Notes under the pieces: model-generated
What the model was told of the DNA's origin: nothing
Seen by the model: only the letters and a program-made list of their open reading frames with translations
Databases searched by the model: none
Source of the DNA: Agathobacter sp.
Lineage (GTDB): Bacteria; Bacillota_A; Clostridia; Lachnospirales; Lachnospiraceae
Assembly (NCBI GenBank): GCA_017936725.1
Contig: JAGBEZ010000091.1
Coordinates: 1-9,129 of the forward strand
Direction of reading: 5' to 3'
Length of the DNA stretch: 9,129 nucleotides
Shown here: in pieces, positions 1 to 7,700 of the stretch
Numbering within the stretch: position 1 is the stretch's first letter
Layout: every line of letters starts with the position of its first letter
Program-made: the position numbers and the translations under genes

Positions 1-841
1 AATGAATAATTTGATTAATATAAATGCCTATTTTCTCAGTATCATTTTGTTTATTTAACAGGTTAATTGTGTTTAAATGTTTTTGGATATCATGTATTAA
101 GATACTCTGACTTTCGTGTTGCTCAATTAGTAGTTTGTAGTATTCGGTAAGGTCATATTCTTTCTGCAGTTGTAGTTGAAGGTCTACATATTTTTGGCTC
201 TTTTCTTGTGTGTAATTGTGTATAGCAAAAACAACGATGTTAGTTATTAGCAGTAAGATGGAGCAAGCACCAATCAGGAGAGTAAGCGGTGTAGAAACGC
301 GTGTGCTAAGACAGATGGAAGCAAAAGTAATCATAACAATCATGCTAACAAATGGTATCAGTATCAAAATACTACTTTCCAGGTTTAAGAAGGATAGCGT
401 TTTATTTTTGATGGAGAAAAGGGATGCAATGATTTGTAATGCCAGGTGATAGGTTAGTTTGGTTACCATTGCTAAAAGGATAAGATTTTGAGGAAGAAGC
501 GCATCCTCAAAAAATGCATATGTAAACTGCGTGAAGAAAGTAGAACAGAGAATTTCTGTAATTCCCATAATAGCGGTAACAATCGCAGAATGGAAAAGAG
601 CGATATGCCAGGCGGTTTTAAAAATAACAAGAATATAAACAAAATTTATAACGATAAAAGAAAATATATTTAGCCAAATGTTTTCCACCAGTGAAAGTGC
701 AAACGGAATCGTATACAATAGAATGCTCCAGAGGAGTTCTGTTGATTTGGAATATTTCGAAGGAAACATTTGAACACCATATTGCCAAATGATTAATGCC
801 TCAACAAAATAAATTAGACCGTAATAGATAAATGATTCCAT
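1..841 (-). CDS. AgrC-like GHKL sensor histidine kinase, N-terminal part (cut by window edge)
   Basis: The minus strand is open from 841 to base 1 (280 codons, no stop), so the C-terminus lies outside the window. The protein starts MESFIYYGLIYFVEALIIWQ. About seven hydrophobic segments follow (roughly residues 5-22, 36-55, 56-75, 79-103, 118-141, 156-178, 186-208). A charged helical stretch (209-245) then leads to the H-box ILIHDIQKHLNTI, where His250 is the likely phosphoacceptor. This layout is that of AgrC/BlpH-type kinases; the ATP-binding GHKL domain is expected beyond the edge. The start at 841 is chosen because GAGG at 850-853 is 8 nt away. An upstream in-frame ATG at 847 overlaps the regulator's stop (TAATG) but is only 2 nt from the same GAGG. 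The gene is translationally close-coupled to the response regulator. Its signal is unknown; no agrB/agrD-like gene is visible here. Confidence 0.88.
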   Translation of the reverse strand, partial: MESFIYYGLIYFVEALIIWQYGVQMFPSKYSKSTELLWSILLYTIPFALSLVENIWLNIFSFIVINFVYILVIFKTAWHIALFHSAIVTAIMGITEILCSTFFTQFTYAFFEDALLPQNLILLAMVTKLTYHLALQIIASLFSIKNKTLSFLNLESSILILIPFVSMIVMITFASICLSTRVSTPLTLLIGACSILLLITNIVVFAIHNYTQEKSQKYVDLQLQLQKEYDLTEYYKLLIEQHESQSILIHDIQKHLNTINLLNKQNDTEKIGIYINQIIH

Positions 842-846
842 GGACA

Positions 847-1554
847 TTACCTCATGCTTTCTAGATAGAGTAAATAGTTTGCCTTAAACTCTGCGTGTTT
901 TCTTTGGGTTAAATATGCCGTAAATTGTTTGTTGTACAAATGAATACTACTATTATCAAAATCTGTAACATATGCAAAATTCACAATAAAACTGCGATGT
1001 GAATGAAAGAAACATGGTTCACTCAATGTGTTAAACCATTCTTGCATCGTTTGCGTGGAAAGATAATCCTTTTGGGTGGTATGAACAATGACTTTGCGCA
1101 TCTGTGTTTCGATAAAAATAATATCAGAGGTTGATACGGAAAAGACGCCCTCTTTGGTAGTGATGGCTACTTTTGTGTTTTTGGAATTATATACTTTTAA
1201 AGCATCCTTTAGATTGCGAAACAAACGGAGCTTATCAATTGGTTTGGAAAGATAACGAAATACTTGAAATCGCATAGCTTCATCAAGATATTCTGCAAAC
1301 GAAGTGATGACGATGATAATTGTTTTCGGATTGGCTTCCTTCAATTTATTACCAACATATATTCCGTCCAAACCAGGCATCTCAATATCGAGAAAAACGA
1401 TATCGTATGGGGTAGAACTTGCCAGTAAAGCTTCACCATTTGAGAATGACGCAATATGTGGTGTTTTCAAATGGCTCTTTCGGAAAAACTCATTTAGGTA
1501 TTTGGTTAATTGTTCTATAATCTGTGGATTGTCATCGCATATGGCGATACGCAT
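847..1554 (-). CDS. LytTR-family response regulator (AgrA/LytR-like)
   Basis: A 235-residue DNA-binding response regulator. The receiver domain spans about residues 1-120: acidic pair Asp7/Asp8 in MRIAICDDNP, phosphoacceptor Asp56 in YDIVFLDIEMPGLDG, switch Thr84 in IVITS, and Lys104 in YLSKP. The LytTR DNA-binding domain spans about 128-233 and carries the characteristic FFHSHRSFIVN motif (183-192). Length is normal for the family. The frame is open up to 1647, but the start at 1554 is preferred: the receiver begins exactly there, with GAGG at 1562-1565 seven nt upstream. The kinase gene follows immediately, so both form one minus-strand operon. LytTR regulators normally act as activators at repeated sites near promoters. 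The divergent Rhs operon, whose promoter faces away 130 bp upstream, is an obvious candidate target, but this is inference. Confidence 0.95.
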   Translation of the reverse strand: MRIAICDDNPQIIEQLTKYLNEFFRKSHLKTPHIASFSNGEALLASSTPYDIVFLDIEMPGLDGIYVGNKLKEANPKTIIIVITSFAEYLDEAMRFQVFRYLSKPIDKLRLFRNLKDALKVYNSKNTKVAITTKEGVFSVSTSDIIFIETQMRKVIVHTTQKDYLSTQTMQEWFNTLSEPCFFHSHRSFIVNFAYVTDFDNSSIHLYNKQFTAYLTQRKHAEFKANYLLYLESMR

Positions 1555-1584
1555 AAAAATACCTCGCTTCTTGTAATATAAATC

Positions 1585-1614
1585 ATTATACGAAAGGAGG
1601 CATGAATATTTCAA
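1585..1614 (-). promoter_or_regulatory. Candidate sigma-A promoter of the regulator/kinase operon
   Basis: Read on the minus strand, TTGAAA (1609-1614) and a perfect TATAAT (1585-1590) are separated by 18 bp. Transcription would start near 1577, leaving a leader of about 23 nt before the response regulator ATG at 1554 and its GAGG at 1562-1565. The -10 is consensus and the -35 is 5/6. No transcript data are available, so the call rests on motif and position. Confidence 0.6.
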
Positions 1615-1626
1615 GTGCCAGAACAT

Positions 1627-1670
1627 GAAACGACGTTTTTTAATCAAAATTGAGCAAAAAATGTCGTTTC
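1627..1670. repeat. 15-bp inverted repeat between the divergent promoters (candidate operator)
   Basis: GAAACGACGTTTTTT (1627-1641) and AAAAAATGTCGTTTC (1656-1670) are inverted copies with a single C/T difference, separated by 14 bp. The repeat lies between the two predicted -35 boxes (1614 for the minus promoter, 1683 for the plus promoter), where a shared regulator would bind. It is not placed as a terminator of either flanking gene, since both genes start here. I could not fit it convincingly to the published LytTR direct-repeat consensus, so the binding protein is unknown. Confidence 0.6.
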
Positions 1671-1679
1671 GTGCACGAA
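1668..1679. repeat. 12-bp perfect palindrome TTCGTGCACGAA next to the -35
   Basis: TTCGTGCACGAA reads identically on both strands. It overlaps the last 3 bp of the larger inverted repeat and ends 3 bp before the TTGAAA of the plus-strand promoter. The position fits either a class-II-type activator or a repressor half of a composite operator. In an AT-rich intergenic stretch, this GC-containing symmetric motif stands out. Confidence 0.5.
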
Positions 1680-1682
1680 CTA

Positions 1683-1710
1683 TTGAAATAAGAAGTGATT
1701 AAGATATATT
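1683..1710 (+). promoter_or_regulatory. Candidate sigma-A promoter of the Rhs–immunity operon
   Basis: TTGAAA (1683-1688) and TATATT (1705-1710) are separated by 16 bp; a shifted -10, TATTAA (1707-1712), would give 18 bp. Transcription would begin near 1717, giving a leader of about 63 nt before the Rhs ATG at 1780. The 16-bp spacer and imperfect -10 suggest a promoter that needs an activator, consistent with the symmetric motifs immediately upstream. Confidence 0.5.
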
Positions 1711-1760
1711 AATAGTAATTCATTAATGCGACAACTCAATATTTAAAAATGTTTTTGTAG

Positions 1761-1779
1761 AGAACAGGAGGAATGTTCT
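1761..1779 (+). promoter_or_regulatory. Shine-Dalgarno in the loop of a small hairpin
   Basis: AGAACA (1761-1766) pairs perfectly with TGTTCT (1774-1779), enclosing a 7-nt loop GGAGGAA. The strong ribosome binding site AGGAGG (1766-1771) therefore lies across the loop, and the Rhs ATG follows the stem directly. The 8-nt spacing from the Shine-Dalgarno fixes the start at 1780. An ACAGGA core with GGA in a hairpin loop resembles CsrA targets, but no regulator is visible in the window. Confidence 0.5.
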
Positions 1780-4700
1780 ATGACGAAAAAGAAGAAATTA
1801 TTACAACGTATGATAGCGCTGGTTTTAGTTGCTGCTTTGTGGTGGCAGACGGATTCCATGCGCTTTTTTGTTACCGTTTTTGCAGCGGAAAAAGAAAATG
1901 TGGTGAGCGAAAACACAAATCTCTCATCAGACAGTGAATTGTCGGAGAATGATTCGACAGATGCAGATGTGCCTGTAACCATTCTGGGAGAAGTGGAGAC
2001 TCTCCGTACCGAAGGAGAAAAGCACTTCCGTATGAGTGACGGCAGTTTTATGGCAGTATCCTATGGCATGCCAGTGCACTATCAGGATGAAGATGGAGAA
2101 TGGCAGGATATTGATAATCGTATGGTGCTGTCAGAAGACCAGGCGACGTATCAAACCTACAACCTGCAGTCAACAACAAATTTTTCATCTTCTTTAACTG
2201 AGGGGATTTTGTTTGAGACTTCCTATGATGATACATCTGTAATGATGTCGCTTCTGGATACGATTGAAGCGGACAATCTGATGAAGGGTGAGGCAGAGAT
2301 AGAAATTGAAACTGAGCCAAAGATAGAGGTTGAGATAGAAACTGAGCCAGAGTCTGAGTTTGAAAAAGAGACTGAAATGAAGTTTGAAGAGAACTTGATA
2401 GAGGCGAAACAAGACATCGAAGAATTAGAGCAGACTATCGTGGAAACTGAAGAAATCACTACAGAGCAGGAACAGAATACAGAAGTTCTGGAAGAAAACA
2501 TTGAAGAAACAGTAAATCTTGACCTACTTGTCTTCGACCGTGCGGCAGTTGCTGATACCACAGTGGAAGTACAGGATGTTTTAGGTTCTGTCAGCAACGT
2601 GTCGCAGAACGATGAAAAAGATGAAGGCTGGACCATGGAAGATATTTTGCCAGAGAATATACAGGATTCATTGCTGTATGAAGATGTATTTCCAGGAGTA
2701 GACCTTCTTTACACTAAATACAGCCACAACGTAAAAGAGCAGATTATTGTAAATTCTGTACAAGAAACTTACCGATATGATTTTATGCTGACTCTTGACG
2801 GGGTAGAAGCAGTATTAAACGAAGATGGTTCCGTATCCCTTGTGCAGAAAGAAAATTTAGAGAACGAGATTTATTATATCCCTGCTCCTTTTATGCAGGA
2901 TGCAGACGGAATCGTTTCCTATGACGTAGAATATATGCTCACTGACGTTTCTGAGGGAGTGATACTTACGGTTGTGGCAGATGCGGAGTGGATGAACGAA
3001 GACAGACGAGCATTTCCTGTTGCGATAGATCCGACCATTATCATAAGAGCAGAGGAAGAATCGAAAGAATTATATATTTCATATACTGCTCAAGGGGCTC
3101 CAGATTCGAAAAACACAGGGCTTGAGACCTATGTAGGTTACACAACATATCATTCCTTGAAGGAATACCGTAGCTTTATTCATTTTACAAAGATGCCAGA
3201 AATCCCGGCAGGAATGACAGTTGTAGATGGACAGTTTCACGCATGTTTGAAGACATATACAGAAATTGGCTGTGATGAATTAGACCTTGGAATTTATGAG
3301 GTTACAAGCAGTAAACCTTCCACTGCGAGTAGTTATAGAAACTGGATCTATAATCTGACCTGGAATACCATGCCAACTTATGATACCTCAAACATGATTG
3401 ATTATACAACCGTATCGGAATCTACTATATATCAGTATCACTCATGGGATCTTACAGAACTTTTTAAGAAGTGGTACGTTGAGGATACAGAAAATAGAAC
3501 AGTTGCCTGGACCATGGTACCTGGATCATACAGTAACACTCATTGTGGGGAAGCAAGTTTTTTCGGTTGGGAAGATATAGCACCACCTGTAATAGTTGTA
3601 GCATATAGAAATACCGTAGGTATCGAACCTTACTACACCTACCAGACCATGGGTGTTGGGGATGCTGGAACAGCATATATCGCAGATGCGACAGGCCAGT
3701 TTAAAGTGGTAAATCCAATTATCACATTCGTATCCACAGTAAATCCATTTGGTTTAAGTCTTGTCTACAATTCTGATTATTTTGCAGATGACGCTGACCT
3801 TGACTACCAGCCACCGACCAAAATGGGAACTGGAAATATTGCCATGAAGCTGGGGCAGGGCTGGACCTTAGACATCATCCAGACCATGCATACGGAGACA
3901 ATCGGAGATACGATGTACCTTTGTTATACAGACGGGGATGGCACGAAGCATTACTTTGTCAAGGATGATGAAAAGAACAGTGCGGATGATTCGAACAAGA
4001 CTTTCTATTATGATGAGGATGGTCTGGGTTTAAAGACAGAGATTACGAATACGCAGAAGACCAATTTTATCATGTATGATGACAGTGGAAACAGTTGGAC
4101 CTTTATAAATGGAAGACTAGATAAAAAATCGGATGAAAACGGGAATTATTATAGTATAACATATAACAGCAATAACAAAATCAGTTCTGTTGGGCAGGTA
4201 AATGGTAATATTGGTGGACCTCCTGTTGCTACTTTTACTTATTCTGGAGATTATGTGTCCACAATAACGGATGCGGCAGGAAATGTCTACAGTTTCAGCT
4301 ATACAAACGGAAAATTGACTGGAATCTCCAGAAACGGGGAGCAGACTGCGACATATAGTTATGGTCCATACGCAAATACTGTTACTTCGATAATTGATAG
4401 CAAAAGTGGATATACCATCTCACTAGGATATAGATATAGTAAAGTGGCAGGGGTTCAAGAGAATGTAAACGGTATTTTTGGCGCAAACTTTGGTATAAGT
4501 TATCCAAATTACAGCAAGACGGTGTACACCAGCACAAGCGACGAAGGCACACTCTATACCAGTTATCTGTTTGATTATGCACAGAGAACCATAAATGCCT
4601 ACGTAACCGATAAAGATAATAACATTCTCGGAGCGAGTAATGCAGTATATACGGATACACAGGCGGAGACAACCGAAGATTCCGTAAGTAAAAAAACAAA

Positions 4701-7700
4701 CCGAACCGAGAAAATCGGAGGTGTCGGAATATCGAATCCGTCATTGCTTACAGGTGGTGGATGCGAGGGTGCAGGATGGGCATTCCCAGGTAATTCGATG
4801 GAATATGTTGCTGCCTATTATGATACTTCTGTAAAAAGAACAGGTCTGTATTCCATGAGGATTGTGCCGGAAAATACGACTGGTACAGTATATGCAATTG
4901 CATACTGCTATAATATAAATTCTTTAGGTACTTATACATTGTCAGCCTATATCAAAACTTCAGAATGCAGTAGTCTTACAGGTGAAGGAATTGTTCTAAA
5001 AGTAACAGATTTGGCTGGCAACACATTTACAGGAAAAGGCCTTGATTATGTTACTTCGGAACAGATCGATGATGGCTGGACCAGAATCCAATTGACTTTT
5101 CAGGCGGCAACAACAGGAAGGCATACCATCTCCATTTATGCAGAGGGAGTAAACGGAATATTCTATGTAGATGATGTACAGTTGGGAAAGGGCGAAACTG
5201 CGGGAACACTCGATCTTTTAAAATATGGCAGTTACGAATCAGGTATTTCCCAATGGTCAGGAAATTATATCACAAGTTCTGTAGATAAAGGTTGGAATAA
5301 ATCCCAGTGTTTAGTGCTTACAGGCCATCCAGATAATAATGCCTATGCATATCAGACGGTAAACATCAATCTCCCGGCAACAGAGACCTTTGTGCTCTCT
5401 GGCTGGGCAAAAGGCAATTCCGTGCCAGATAATGTAACCACACATTCTGACAAGAACCAGGATAAGCAGAAACAGTTCGGACTACGTGCAAAGATTATAT
5501 ATACGGATAATACGTCAGAGTACCATTATGTACCATTTAACCCGGATGTGAATGAATGGCAGTTTACTTCGCTTTCCATCGTTCCCAAAAGTCCGACTAA
5601 AACTATCAGCACAATCCAGGTTATCTGTACGTTCGCTGGCAATGCAAATGAGGCATACTTCGACAATATCAGCCTCTACAGAGAAGTAGCACAGACCATG
5701 AGGTATGATGACGATGGAAATTTACAATCCGTAAATACACCGGGTCTCAGCGAAGAAACGAACACTTATGAAGGCGGTAATCTGATACATTCTGTAACAG
5801 GTGGAAATGGTACTTATACTTATACGTATGACGATACCTATAAGCACCGCCTGACAAACGTAAGAGACGGGGTTATTACACAGAGTTTTAGTTATGACCG
5901 TTTTGGAAATACAGTAGGTACAGTTTTAAAAAGCTATAACAACAGTAACCCGCTCAGTATTACATCTTCTGCTACATACAGTGATGATGGCAACAGAGTA
6001 ACAAGCCTTACCGACAGTGCTGGAAACAGTGTGGAATATGAGTATGGCAACAATTCAAGTAAGATGTATGCACTTCCTACCACTACCACGGATGGAAGGG
6101 GAAATAGCACTACTACAGCCTATGACAGCTATGGAAGAACCATAGAGGTAGAAGTTCCAGAACTGGTAAGCATCTCCTACGCCTATGAACAAGGCCTTTT
6201 AACTTCTATCGAAAGAGAAGATATTGAAGGAGAAAGCACGCAGGAATACCGCTTTACCTATGATGATTTTGGAAGAACCACTGCAGTCTATATTGGAAAC
6301 CGGCTGCTTGCATCCTATGCTTACCGAAATACCGGTGAGATGATTTCCATGACCTACGCAAATGGAACCACGGTAGAATATGTGTATGATATCTTAGGCA
6401 GAGTAATCAAAGAAACCTTTAAGAGTGGAAATACAGAAAAAAGAACAGTAGAATACACCTACGACAATAACGGTCAGATAAACTCCATAAAAGACAGTGT
6501 AAGCGGAACTGAGAATTATGTCTATGACCGTCTTGGTAGAGTGGTGTATTATGAGAATGAAGAAACGGACGTAAGATGTTCTTATACCTATGATGAGAAC
6601 AGCCGACTTATCTACACAGGTTATGATGCAGAGGACTTAAGCGGAGGTTCAGAGCGTTATTCTTATAATTCAAATAAAACGGATGGTATCTCTGACGGAC
6701 TGCTGACTAGTATGCAGATGATAACGTCATATGGTTTAGGAAGAGAGTATGATTACTTGCAGAGACTGACAGAACGAAGGATATCAGGCTTGACAGAGAA
6801 TTATACCTATAAGGCGGGAAAAGAAGCAAATACTACCACAACACAGGTATCTGGTATGACAAACACACTGGGTGAAACCGTGGTTTCAGATTACCAGTAT
6901 ACATATGATGCAAATGGAAATATCAGGGTTGTCATTGACAACGCAGACGGCGGGGAAGGAATTGCCTATACCTACGACAAACTGAATCAGCTGACGGGTG
7001 TATCTTACCGTTCCGGCGGAATAGAAAGATACACTTATGACGCACACGGAAATCTGCTGACCTTTAACAATGGTATTTCATCGCACACGTATACCTACGG
7101 AAACAGTGAGTGGAAGGACCTGCTTACCGCAGTTGACGGAGTACCTTTTTTCTATGATGAGCTTGGAAATCCGCTGTCATACTACAACGGACAAAGCTAC
7201 AGCTTAAGCTGGACAGAGGGGCGGAAACTTGCTACAATTACAACAGGTGGAAAAACCACAAACTATCTGTATGATGCAAGTGGCAACCGTATAAAGAAGA
7301 CCAACAGTGACGGAAGCTATATCCTCTATGTGATAGCGAACGGGACTGCAATTGGAGAAAAACACTACAGTGCCGAAGATGAGCTAGTAAAGACGCTCCG
7401 CTACATCTATGATGAGAATGGTTCTGTTTGTGGATACGTAGAAAATTCAGCAGATGGCGCGGGTACGTATTGCTTTATCAAGAACCTTCAGGGAGATGTG
7501 ACGCATGTTTACCGTGTGAGCGACAAAGCAATCGTGGCCACCTATACCTATAATTCCTGGGGAAATATCATCAGTGCGACAGGCGAGAAGGCTGAGGAGA
7601 ATCCGTTCAGATACAGGGGATATTACTACGATGCCGAGACAGGATTCTATTATGTATCCAGCCGTTATTACGATCCTGAGATCGGTCGGTGGATTAATGC

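Noticed and set aside
216..673. Two short plus-strand open frames (216-449 and 488-673)
   Set aside because: They lie opposite the kinase gene, whose continuous minus-strand frame has membrane segments and an H-box; they have no ribosome binding site or recognisable content.
1555..1647. Longer N-terminus for the response regulator starting at 1647
   Set aside because: The extra 31 residues precede the conserved receiver start MRIAICDDN, would cover the predicted promoter -10 and part of the inverted repeat, and the best Shine-Dalgarno serves 1554.
1615..1682. Canonical LytTR direct-repeat binding sites (GTT-centred 9-mers spaced about 12-13 bp)
   Set aside because: GTT-like cores exist, but their spacing (31 bp and others) and flanks do not match the consensus well enough to call.
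1743..2636. Ser/Phe-rich minus-strand open frames over the start of the Rhs gene (e.g. 2223-2636)
   Set aside because: They are antisense reflections of the Glu- and Ser-rich Rhs codons; no start signals or family features.
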